This document shows, one piece after another, positions 25,501-36,756 of a DNA stretch of 64,000 bases; position 1 is the stretch's first letter; every line of letters starts with the position of its first letter. A program made the translations under genes and the position numbers. Origin of the DNA: Diorhabda sublineata (lineage: Eukaryota > Arthropoda > Insecta > Coleoptera > Chrysomelidae); the NCBI RefSeq assembly GCF_026230105.1, contig NC_079481.1, positions 29,915,489 through 29,979,488 of the forward strand, read 5' to 3'. The notes beneath the pieces are model-generated. The model saw nothing but the letters and a program-made list of their open reading frames with translations, was not told where the DNA came from and did no database searches.

Positions 25501-28500
25501 ACATTTGCACAATTATATGCACATAGTTTAACAATATTAACCAATTCATTAACAATACAATTAAATCCGTTAAATGATGAAAAAAAAATCAGAAAATTGA
25601 AGGGGTTTTATAATAAGAATTATTTTACACCGTTGTCACGTTGCAAATTTTTTCCAGTTTGCTCAGAAGTTGATTATTTTCATATCCAATTCAACTAACA
25701 TACGAATTAATGGTAATTTTACATGGATTAATAGGTAATTAGATGTAAAATGCAAATATAAAACAAGAAACTGACATAATGGCTTAATTTTGATAATATT
25801 AAATGTGACCACACTGAAGACCCATGCCGCACAGTTGCCAAATTTCCATTTCTACACATATTTTACTGAAATTTCATCAAGATTTTCTAATTACCCTGTA
25901 TTTTTACTTTATATAGATAACTATTTAACACAACAGAATTTGGAAAACGTCACTTATGACAAATATGGTTTTGTAATTAGTGACAATTTGTTATTCCAAC
26001 ATCACCATTACAAAGACATGATCAAATTCATGGAATTTTTTCATAAAACTTATCCGGCTATCACCAAAATGCACACAATTGGAAAATCCGTTCAAGACAG
26101 AGATCTTGTTGTTTTCATTATTGGAAATACACCAGATCGTCATGTAGCAGGTGAATATTGAGAACCAAATATATTGTCGTTGATAAATCGTCTTAATTTT
26201 AATCTTTTTGTAAAATATACTTTGATAGAGGCTAAAATTAGATCAAAACATTCCTTTTAAATAAAAAAAGCCATGTCATATGTATAAAACTTGAAATCAA
26301 GACGAAATATCAACAAAAATACATAATAAAAAATTGAAGGATTTCATCAATGTCAATATGCTTTGAAAGTATATTTTTTAAAGGAAAACCGGAAGTAAAA
26401 TATATAGCTAACATGCATGGAAACGAAGTCGTAGGAAAAGAAATGTTACTATATCTTATAAAATATCTTTGCGAACGATATGGAACTGACGAAAGAATAA
26501 CAAATCTACTTAATACAACAAGAATTCATATTTTACCAAGTATGAACCCAGACGGTTACGAGATGTCGATGGAAGGTAAGATCTTTTCATTTTATACAAT
26601 ATATTCCGTATGTTCTTCTTCCGGGTGTCATTTGTTCTTATATTTTAAATTAAACAAGACATTAGGCTTTGAATGTAGTATTAAAACGTTTAGGTTAAAA
26701 ATAATTAATATTTTCTCGTTAATTCGCAAATTTACAAACTTAAACTCGTAATACGATTTATAAACAAAATAACCTCTCACAGGCGTAACGTCAAATGTCA
26801 ATTGTCAGCTGTAGTTCATAGATCTTCAGTCTGAACATTCGATATATTAGCTTTGTTCGTGGTATATATTCCGAGCATGTTCTGACATCAGATTCATACG
26901 TAGCTTGAAATTTTGCGTTCGCAGTGCTAACCTAACCAAATATGTGCACTTCTATGATGTTATAGGGGCTAAAGTGAACTATTTCTATGGTTCAATCTGT
27001 CCATCGAAATCGATTGAGATAACGTCAAGTTAATGTCAAAATCAGCTGTTTTTGATGCGTTTACTGTAAACAAAGGAATTTTATTAAACGACTTTATGGT
27101 GTATGAAACTATTGGAATATATGAAAATGATTTTGTGTTGTGTTGTAAAATGTCTTAGCAATAATGTCAGGGATAAACTTAGTTGTTATAGTTTGTCCGC
27201 AGTTCTCAATTACAAAAATACAAATAATTTAGATGAACTTTTATGTAAAAAAAATGGTTGAATGCTAAAAATCAAAATAAAATATTCCTTCGACATCTGA
27301 TGATTAGTATAAAAACTTTTTGTTAACATTAAACAACTCAAAATACATAGAAATGTCTTAAAATTGTTGGTTTACGCTACCATTACTTTTTAAGATTACA
27401 TTCTGAAATAGATTTTAAATACTGTCCCTATTTTTGTCGTCAATGTTGGGTTTTTGAACCAAAAAATACAACTTACAGCTTTCTATTACGATCAAACTGT
27501 CTTTATATTTAGGTGATGAATCGAGCGTGATAGGTAGAAACAACGCTAACGATTACGATTTAAATCGAAACTTTCCCGATCAATTCGGCGAAAATAAGGT
27601 AAAAAAATGTTAACCTAAATCTAATACATGTTCAATTAACCATTTAGTATTGTAGTATAATAAAATAACGCAACCAGAAACGTTGGCTGTTATGAATTGG
27701 ACTTTATCTGAGCCTTTTGTATTATCTGCTAATCTTCATAATGGAGCTTTGGTAGCGAATTATCCATACGATGATACCCCGGACGATAAGACAGTTGAAA
27801 ATCCATCACCAGACAATGAATTATTTAAATATTTAGCTCGTACTTATTCTAACGTAAGTACAATCGATGTTTTATACATTTTATGAGTTAGTAGTATATT
27901 TTTGTAGGCCCACAGAACTATGCACGACGGCGTCGCGTGTCCGATGTTCCCCAACGAAATATTCCAAGGTGGTATCACCAACGGTGCCAAATGGTATTCA
28001 GTTACGGGTGGTATGCAAGATTGGAATTATCTAGTGGCAGGTTGTATGAGTATCACGTTGGAAATAGGTTGTTACAAGTATCCCAGATCGAGGGATTTAC
28101 CGGAATATTGGTTGGATAATAGAGAAGCTTTAATAACGTACCTCGAACAAGTTAGTACTTTGATCTGTATCTCGTTATTTTCTCTCAATGGATTTTTATT
28201 TTTATCGAAGGTTCACAAAGGGGTTTCTGGTTTTGTCACTAGCACTATAGGTCATTGGATTGTTGGAGCGGAAATTATGGTGGAAAATATAGATCACGTG
28301 GTGAGAACTTCCATATTTGGGGACTATTGGAGGATATTGTTACCAGGAAAATATAATTTGACTGTTTCGGCTAGAGGATACGAAAGTTACACTTCTGAAA
28401 TCGTGAGTATCTCAAAAACCATGACACAAGGAATTGTCCTGATTTTTTTCATCATATAATGATCCTTTAAGAGTATCCATTTGAAATTTGAGCTTGATAT

Positions 28501-31500
28501 TTCAATTATTACGACCCCAGTGATTTTTTAAACGAGGATCTATTTTTCCTTGATAGTTGAACAAATTTGAGGCCTTGTATTTCGAAAACTGTGATACTAA
28601 GCAACGTCCCGATTTATTTCCTCTTAGAAATACCCTTTGGGAACGTCCCTTTAAAATTTTAGATCAGAATTTCAATAATTACAACCCCAGTGATTTTTTA
28701 AACGACGATATGTTTTTCGTTAATAGTTGAACAACTTTGAGGCCTTGTATTTCGAAAACTGTGATACTAAGCAACGTCCCGATTTATTTCCTCTTAGAAA
28801 TACCCCTTGGGAACGTCCCTTTAAAATTTTAGATCAGAATTTCAATAATTACAACCCCAGTGATTTTTTAAACGACGATATGTTTTTCGTTAATAGTTGA
28901 ACAACTTTGAGGCCTTGTATTTCGAAAACTGTGATACTAAGCAACGTCCCGATTTATTTCCTCTTAGAAATACCCTTTGTAAACATCCCTTTAAAATTTT
29001 AGGTCATTATTTCAATAATTACAACCCCAGTGATTTTTTAAACGACGATATGTTTTTTGTTAATAGTTAAACAACTTTGAGGCCTTGTATATCGAAAACA
29101 GTGACACTAAGCAACATCCCGATTTATTTCCTCTTAGAAATATCCTTTAGGAACATCTCTTTAAAATTTTAGGTCATTATTTCAATTATTACAACCCCAG
29201 TGATTTTTTAAACGAGGATATGTTTTTCGTTAATAGTTGAACAACTTTGAGGCCTTGTATTTCGAAAACTGTGATACTAAGCAACGTCCCGATTTATTTC
29301 CTCTTAGAAATACCCTTTGGGAACGTCCCTTTAAAATTTTAGATCAGAATTTCAATAATTACAACCCCAGTGATTTTTTAAACGACGATATGTTTTTCGT
29401 TAATAGTTGAACAACTTTGAGGCCTTGTATTTCGAAAACTGTGATACTAAGCAACGTCCCGATTTATTTCCTCTTAGAAATACCCCTTGGGAACGTCCCT
29501 TTAAAATTTTAGATCAGAATTTCAATAATTACAACCCCAGTGATTTTTTAAACGACGATATGTTTTTCGTTAATAGTTGAACAACTTTGAGGCCTTGTAT
29601 TTCGAAAACTGTGATACTAAGCAACGTCCCGATTTATTTCTTCTTAGAAATACCCTTTGTAAACATCCCTTTAAAATTTTAGGTCATTATTTCAATTATT
29701 ACAACCCCAGTGATTTTTTAAACGAGGATATGTTTTTCGTTAATAGTTGAACAACTTTGAGGCCTTGTATTTCCAAAACTGTGATACTAAGCAACGTCCC
29801 GATTTATTTCCTCTTAGAAATACCCTTTGGGAACGTCCCTTTAAAATTTTAGATCAGAATTTCAATAATTACAACCCCAGTGATTTTTTAAACGACGATA
29901 TGTTTTTCGTTAATAGTTGAACAACTTTGAGGCCTTGTATATCGAAAACAGTGACACTAAGCAACGTCCTAATTTATTCCCTCATATAAATACCCTTTGT
30001 AAACATCCCTTTAAAATTTTAGGTCATTATTTCAATTATTACAACCCCAATGATTTTTTAAACGACGATATGTTTTTCGTTAATACTCGAACAACTTTGA
30101 GGCCTTGTATATCGAAAACAGTGACACTAAGCAACATCCCGATTTATTTCCTCTTAGAAATATCCTTTGGGAACATCTCTTTAAAATTTTAGGTCATTAT
30201 TTCAATAATTACAACCCCAATGATTTTTTAAACGACGATATGTTTTTCGTTAATACTCGAACAACTTTGAGGCCTTGTATTTCGAAAACAATGACACTAA
30301 GCAACGTCCTAATTTATTCCCTCATATAAATACCCTTTGTAAACATCCCTTTAAAATTTTAGGTCATTATTTCAATTATTACAACCCCAGTGATTTTTTA
30401 AACGACGATATGTTTTTCGTTAATACTCGAACAACTTTGAGGCCTTGTATTTCGAAAACAATGACACTAAGCAACGTCCTAATTTATTCCCTCATATAAA
30501 TACCCTTTGTAAACATCCCTTTAAAATTTTAGGTCATTATTTCAATAATTACAACCCCAATGATTTTTTAAACGACGATATGTTTTTCGTTAATAGTTAA
30601 ACAACTTTGAGGCCTTGTATATCGAAAACAGTGACACTAAGCAACGTCCTAATTTATTCCCTCATATAAATACCCTTTGTAAACATCCCTTTAAAATTTT
30701 AGGTCATTATTTCAATTATTACAACCCCAGTGATTTTTTAAACGACGATATGTTTTTCGTTAATACTCGAAAAACTTTGAGGCCTTGTATATCGAAAACA
30801 GTGACACTAAGCAACGTCCTAATTTATTCCCTCATATAAATACCCTTTGTAAACATCCCTTTAAAATTTTAGGTCATTATTTCAATTATTACAACCCCAA
30901 TGATTTTTTAAACGACGATATGTTTTTCGTTAATACTCGAACAACTTTGAGGCCTTGTATATCGAAAACAGTGACACTAAGCAACATCCCGATTTATTTC
31001 CTCTTAGAAATATCCTTTGGGAACATCTCTTTAAAATTTTAGGTCATTATTTCAATAATTACAACCCCAATGATTTTTTAAACGACGATATGTTTTTCGT
31101 TAATACTCGAACAACTTTGAGGCCTTGTATATCGAAAACAGTGACACTAAGCAACGTCCTAATTTATTCCCTCATATAAATACCCTTTGTAAACATCCCT
31201 TTAAAATTTTAGGTCATTATTTCAATTATTACAACCCCAGTGATTTTTTAAACGACGATATGTTTTTCGTTAATACTCGAACAACTTTGAGGCCTTGTAT
31301 TTCGAAAACAATGACACTAAGCAACGTCCTAATTTATTCCCTCATATAAATACCCTTTGTAAACATCCCTTTAAAATTTTAGGTCATTATTTCAATAATT
31401 ACAACCCCAATGATTTTTTAAACGACGATATGTTTTTCGTTAATAGTTAAACAACTTTGAGGCCTTGTATATCGAAAACAGTGACACTAAGCAACGTCCT

Positions 31501-34500
31501 AATTTATTCCCTCATATAAATACCCTTTGTAAACATCCCTTTAAAATTTTAGGTCATTATTTTAATAATTACAACCCCAATGATTTTTTAAACGACGATA
31601 TGTTTTTCGTTAATACTCGAACAACTTTGAGGCCTTGTATATCGAAAACAGTGACACTAAGCAACGTCCTAATTTATTCCCTCATATAAATACCCTTTGT
31701 AAACATCCCTTTAAAATTTTAGGTCATTATTTCAATTATTACAACCCCAATGATTTTTTAAACGACGATATGTTTTTCGTTAATACTCGAACAACTTTGA
31801 GGCCTTGTATATCGAAAACAGTGACACTAAGCAACATCCCGATTTATTTCCTCTTAGAAATATCCTTTGGGAACATCTCTTTAAAATTTTAGGTCATTAT
31901 TTCAATAATTACAACCCCAATGATTTTTTAAACGACGATATGTTTTTCGTTAATACTCGAACAACTTTGAGGCCTTGTATATCGAAAACAGTGACACTAA
32001 GCAACGTCCTAATTTATTCCCTCATATAAATACCCTTTGTAAACATCCCTTTAAAATTTTAGGTCATTATTTCAATTATTACAACCCCAGTGATTTTTTA
32101 AACGACGATATGTTTTTCGTTAATACTCGAACAACTTTGAGGCCTTGTATTTCGAAAACAATGACACTATGCAACGTCCCGATTTTTTTCCTTAAAGAAA
32201 TACCCTTTGTAAACATCCCTTGAAGAGTTGAGCTCAATATATCGATTATTTTAGCCTTAGTGATTTTTCAAAAATGCGTCAAATTTCGTATAAAATGTGT
32301 TTAGGTTGTACCGGAATCTGGATACATCCAGTACAACGTGACGTTAATGAAAGACGATCCCCTTCATTGGGCGAGCGCCTACGATTTCGGCATAGCCGAA
32401 AATCAATACAAACCTACCTATCACACCAACCAAGACATAAACGTCATCCTGACTAAAATGGAAAACAAATATCCAGACGTAGCTTCCTTCGAAGGAGGGG
32501 ACAACCTCGTTTCCATAGCGATACATTCCTTAAAGATAACCAACAGAATCGAAGAAGACGACGACGAAAATAAATTCCACATCGCAGTTATGGGCAACTT
32601 ATTCGCCACCCAACCGATCGGCAGAGAAATCGATGTCTATCTAGCGCGCCATCTATTAGAGGGTAACCGAATAGGAGATATAAGAATCGTCAAGATATTA
32701 TCCAACGCCGTTATTCACATTATTCCAGTTATCGATAAATCTTTCGAACAAATATGGGGGGATTACCCGAAAACGGCGCTGGGCAACGCCAAACCGGACA
32801 AATTTTCTTGTAACGAAATTTCCGCCGATTTCAAACAAGTCGGAGAACAGATTGTCAATTTAAACGGAAGAGTTACCAACAACGAGGATACCAAGAGCGT
32901 CGCCAACGCTTTTAAACATTTATTAGTCGAAAAAAATTTGGATCTAGTGTTGAACATCGAAGGAGGAAGCCACGGAATTATGTAAGTAACATTTTTTTTA
33001 ACTAATATCCTCTTCGTTATCGAATTTTTCGACTAATAGCCACCATATATACCCGATTTAGTACCATGGCAACGTGACAGTACCTAATACTCAAACATCA
33101 ATCAAAAATATTCAAATATATTGTATCGGAAACATAGTATTAATTAATTTTCAAAATTATCTTCAACAATTCACTTTCCATATTAAAAATATTGATCAGT
33201 AGCCACCATATATACCCGATTTAGTACCATGGCAACGTGACAGTACCTAATACTCAAACATCAATCAAAAATATTCAAATATATTGTATCGGAAACATAT
33301 TATTAATTAATTTTCAAAATTATTTTCAACAATTCACTTTCCATATTAAAAATATTGATCAGTAGCCACCATATATACCCGATTTAGTACCATGGCAACG
33401 TGACAGTACCTAATACTCAAACATCAATCAAAAATATTCAAATATATTGAATCAGAAACATATTATTAATTATTTTGAATTATTCACTTTCCTTAACAAA
33501 ATTTTTGTTAAGTAGCCACTATATATACCCGATTTAGTCTGATGTGAACGTGACGATATCTAGCTTGGACTCAATAAACATAATAATACTTTTGTTTTTA
33601 GTTATCCACATTCGGAAGACGAAGTACAAATCTACAAACATATCGCTGAATCTTTTACGAAAGGTATAAAGATCCCCAGGACTTGTTCAATGACCAAAAC
33701 GGGCACCGATAAATTAATAACCGAATATTTATACCACGGTTATAATATCCCTATGCTAACGGCAAAAGTGAGTTGTTGTGAATACCCGGATGTGGGGAAC
33801 ATACCGTATATATGGCGGGATACCCTTGATCCAATAATGAGGGTTCTATCAGCTTCCCTGACAGGTGAGAAAAATAATTTTTACAATGACAAATCAAGCT
33901 TTTTATGTTGTAGGTGTGAAGGGTGTTGTGCAAGATATATTTGGAGAACCGATGAGGAACGCTTCGGTGAAAATATCGGGTATAGCTCAAATTTACGAGG
34001 TGTCTAAAAAAAGTGCTAGTTTCAAAGTGATGTTACCGCCAGGGAATTACGAATTGAAAATTTCTTGTCACGGTTACCGATCGCAATCATCACGAATAAT
34101 TGTTAACGAAGAAAATATGGTTGCGTTGAAAGTTGTATTGGAGAAAACGGGTGAAACAGTACAAACAACTGAACATGTACTTATTCAAAAAGATAACAGT
34201 TTACTAATGCCGTTTGTTGGAGAAATTACGACCGGTATACGAGGTATAAATCAATAATAAATATATCTGTTCGATGTAATATAAATTAATATTGATTTGT
34301 AGGTTATGTTCAAGATCGTTTTAATCATCCAATAGCGGAAGCTAAAATTATCGTATTGGAGACAAATCTAACGGTATTTGCTGACCAATCAGGCAAATAT
34401 GGTATCCCATTACCACCTGGGAATTACACAATTAAGTATAAAGCTTTTGGATTTTATCCAAATGTCAAATTAGTTCAAGTGAAACCTTTTGGAAATTATC

Positions 34501-35527
34501 CCACCGTGGTTATTGTTAAATTGAAAGTAGATTCCACATTTTATGGTATTCCGAGACTGGCTTTTATCTTCCTAACAGGTAATATAACTTTTTTTCTATA
34601 ATACAATGATCCAATTACAGCTCCATATTTCAATTATTTCAGCCGCAGTGATTTTTCTTAACAACCATTAATATTTGAATAACTTTGAAGCCTTGTATTT
34701 CGAAAACCGTGACGTTAAACAACGTCCTGATTTTTTTCATCATACAAAGACCCTTTTGGAACATCTAATTAAAATTTGAGCTCAATATTCCACTGATTTC
34801 ATTCTCAGTGATTTTTTAAACAAACTTATGTTTTTCATTAAAATTTGAATACCTGTGAAGCCTCGAATTTCCAATACTCAAGTGCAGTCCTAATTTTTTC
34901 CAGCATACAAAGATACTTTTGGAACATCCATTCAAAATTTGAGCTCAATATTCCAATTATCAGTTTGAAAATAACAATTTTTTAAACCAGATTTTCAGAA
35001 AAACTACCTAATATACACATATAACTAGTAACGTAGAAGTTTTTGCTTTGTAAAATGGTGAAAACATAGTTTGATCTACTTTCCAATTGACAGGAAGCTA
35101 GTACCTACAAATAAATGTTTTTCTCGACCAATAACATTTGAATACCTCTTATTTTGAACTTAATATGCTTTCTGTGAAGGTCTCGTTTGTGCTGGTATAT
35201 TGGGCTTGGGTCTGGCCTGTTATAAGGCTTGTAAGAAAAGAAACGAATACGGTTTGGTCTCCCAACACAGTTTCTACGAAGATTTTAAATATGATATAAG
35301 AGATGAATCGAAAGAAAAAGAATTGTTCAGAACGCCTCTCAGTAAGTATTTCTGAAATTTTACGATATTTTAGATATTAGTAAAGTTATTTTCTAGAGCA
35401 ACCAATACTACGACCTTACTATGACGAAGATGATAGTGATGAAGAAAATACTAATGTTCATTATTCACCTAATGAAGATCAAATAGATTCCGACGATGAA
35501 GTCGTTCTTTTACCAGATGTTAAATGA
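19591..35527 (+). CDS. CPD: Carboxypeptidase D (silver), complete, 18 exons, 1414 residues
   Basis: Exons: 19591-20031, 20340-20442, 21601-21745, 21811-21980, 23738-24047, 24164-24255, 25917-26150, 26384-26575, 27513-27598, 27656-27853, 27908-28150, 28211-28402, 32305-32981, 33602-33864, 33914-34243, 34303-34578, 35180-35341, 35397-35527. The spliced length is 4245 bp in one frame. Layout: signal peptide (residues 1-20); M14 metallocarboxypeptidase domain 1 with transthyretin-like lobe (about 35-420); domain 2 (about 421-802); domain 3 (about 820-1200); a further TTR-like lobe; a membrane segment (about 1308-1329); and an acidic cytosolic tail. Domain 1 keeps zinc ligands H96, E99, H215 and catalytic E305. 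Domain 2 keeps H510, E513, H619 and E709. Domain 3 has lost them: HGxE became NLFATQ and the FE/LE position is Lys in TAKVSCC. That matches the known pseudo-catalytic third domain. In the family it removes C-terminal Lys/Arg from peptides in the trans-Golgi and secretory route. Confidence 0.95.
20990..21560 (+). mobile_element. Scrambled non-LTR retrotransposon remnant in CPD intron 2
   Basis: From about 21041 the frame gives TNGSKLVKGTGVSIF, like the first Asp block of retroelement RNase H (TDGSKxxxGTGxGIF) with Asp replaced by Asn. About 21220 gives ADYVICECPNISLTA, like the post-RNase H zinc knuckle (HxxCxCP). About 21380 gives DHCPFKNHLKIIGI, like the HCxLxxHLxxxG motif that normally comes before that knuckle. 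Order is disturbed and stops interrupt each piece, so this is a rearranged fossil. It reaches to within about 40 bp of CPD exon 3. Confidence 0.65.
22225..23475. repeat. Three diverged copies of a 'TTGGCGTT...AGGCAAC' repeat in CPD intron 4
   Basis: Similar segments lie at about 22226-22330, 23075-23230 and 23310-23450. Shared features are a 'tattttttgatta...acgagtg(c/t)tgtc' left part and a 'cgccat(c/g)ttggcgtt(a/t)c(t/c)aggcaac' right part. The last two are about 235 bp apart and also share 'gtgtaacc...ttacgta...aataca(t/c)a'. The family is unknown to me. The 106-residue minus frame here is not supported. Confidence 0.6.
24256..24315 (+). other. Read-through extension of CPD exon 6: possible short-isoform 3' end
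   Basis: If the donor after 24255 is not used, the frame runs 16 more codons (GNSRYNVDNGDVWYWN) to TAG at 24303-24305, followed by AATAAA at 24310-24315. That would give a soluble protein of about 436 residues with domain 1 only. Single-domain forms are known for the Drosophila silver gene, so an alternative terminal exon here is plausible, but AATAAA is common in AT-rich DNA. Confidence 0.45.
24823..25227. mobile_element. Candidate 400-bp MITE in CPD intron 6
   Basis: The left end TACACAGTGTCCAAAAAA and right end TTTTTTTTGGACACTGTA form terminal inverted repeats, with TA flanking both sides as in a Tc1/mariner-type target site. The interior has no open frame. A similar left end (acacagtgtcctaaa) occurs near 14215. 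Confidence 0.55.
28151..28210 (+). other. 60-nt stop-free intron of CPD
   Basis: This intron (GTTAGT ... TCGAAG) is exactly 20 codons long and has no in-frame stop. Family alignment at the junction (YLEQ then VHKGVSGFV) supports removal. Retention would insert VSTLICISLFSLNGFLFLSK between the catalytic and TTR-like lobes of domain 2. Confidence 0.7.
28408..32270. repeat. 170-bp satellite filling CPD intron 12, about 22 monomers
   Basis: The monomer is read from 'ggccttgtatttcgaaaac' through 'tgatttttt-aaacgacgatatg'. It repeats every 170 bp (28571, 28741, 28911 and so on). The first, diverged copy begins about 5 bp after the donor and the last ends about 35 bp before the acceptor at 32304. 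Variant monomers recur with higher-order periods: 680 bp on the left (28971 to 29651) and 850 bp on the right (30105, 30955, 31805). Serial 74-85-residue open frames are artefacts of the repetition. Confidence 0.95.
33038..33540. repeat. 163-bp tandem repeat in CPD intron 13
   Basis: The phrase agccaccatatatacccgat recurs at 33038, 33201 and 33364 (period 163) with a diverged partial copy at 33513. Each unit holds gtaccatggcaacgtgacag. The array ends about 60 bp before exon 14. Confidence 0.93.
34600..34985. repeat. Two to three diverged 170-bp-family monomers in CPD intron 16
   Basis: Matches to the intron 12 satellite include 'actttgaagccttgtatttcg', 'aaaaccgtgac', 'caacgtcctgatttttttca' and 'cagtgattttttaaac'. 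They are shorter and more diverged than the main array. Confidence 0.85.
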
Positions 35528-36756
35528 TGTATTTATATTTTAATAGTAGAAATTTTAACACCAAATAATCTCATTTTATAACATTCCAAAACGTTTTTAT
35601 TTTTGACACCATATATATTTTTACAACTGTTTATAGTAATTTAAGTTTTAAATTTGTTAAAATCGTTAATTTTAAGATATATAAACTTTTTAAGTATCAA
35701 ACATAACCTACAATAAGTGTTGGTACATTTGAACTACTTTCGTATTTATTATTTATTTAACGGCAGATTCTCATGTATATATATTCAATATAAAATTTTT
35801 TTGGAGGTACTTACCAAAATGAGAAAGAAATATTTGAAAAAATCACTAAAGTAATAAGAAAAACACTTTGTATTTGATTTTCTTCATATCAGTAATAGTA
35901 TCGAACTTTTCACTTTACAGTATTTTGCGCTTCCTTAAAAATTTGCCAAAATCTAATTTAATCTATATCTTTTTATATCAAATGTTTGTTATATTATTAA
36001 ATTTATAAATAATAAATAACATAAACAATATGAACGTCCTTCATTTTGCATTTTAAATAATTGTCATTACCACTTCCTTCACACTAGTCAAATGACTTTT
36101 ACACAATAAGTGTACAGCTACATTTTATCAAAACAAATATGGAGTATATTAAAAAATACTCACAATTTTTATGTTTATAACTGTTTTTCAAATAGATTTT
36201 AAAAATTATAACACCTGAAGTTTTATTCCAATAGATTAAATGAAAAAAATTGATCAATTTTTCTATGGGACCACAGATATGCACTAATAGTCGCGTGTAC
36301 GTTCGTTTGGTAACAATATCAGACTATAGCATAATCGGTGCATATGTCACTTAATTTGATCAACCTCTATTTTTATAGTTTCTCTATGGTTGATGTATGT
36401 CATTTTTGAATCTAGAAAAGTGCAATAAACTACGAAGTAAATATTTTATCAATACAGACATTCAAACTATGTAATGTAATTAATCAATTTTGACAGACGT
36501 TGCATCGATGTAAGATGGCCATCCAATCGAAATTATACCACGTGATCACAATTGACGCTCTAAGCGAATTTCGAGTGTTAATATGAAATTGTACCTTAAG
36601 ACATATATAAATAAAGGTTACAGTGTCGATATATTGAGGATTTTTATTCGAGTAAAACAATTTTTTATTCTTTTCGTATAAATGTATTGAAACAATAAGT
36701 TTGGATAATAAAAAATAAAATAATTTTGAATACATTGAATTAGTCTGAAAAAAAAA
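35528..36756. other. 3' flanks of CPD (+) and the minus-strand rhomboid, convergent
   Basis: AT-rich and without supported exons. An AATAAA near 36009 could serve CPD. A tttatt at 36643-36648 gives AATAAA on the minus strand, about 110 bp past the rhomboid stop. Confidence 0.5.

Noticed and set aside
29917..32223. Serial 74-91-residue frames (YIENSDTKQRPNLFPH type)
   Set aside because: They are offset by exactly 170 bp and overlap each other; they are the 170-bp satellite inside a CPD intron.
32344..32957. Minus-strand frames of 60-64 residues
   Set aside because: Shadows of CPD exon 13, which is supported by frame, splice sites and family likeness.
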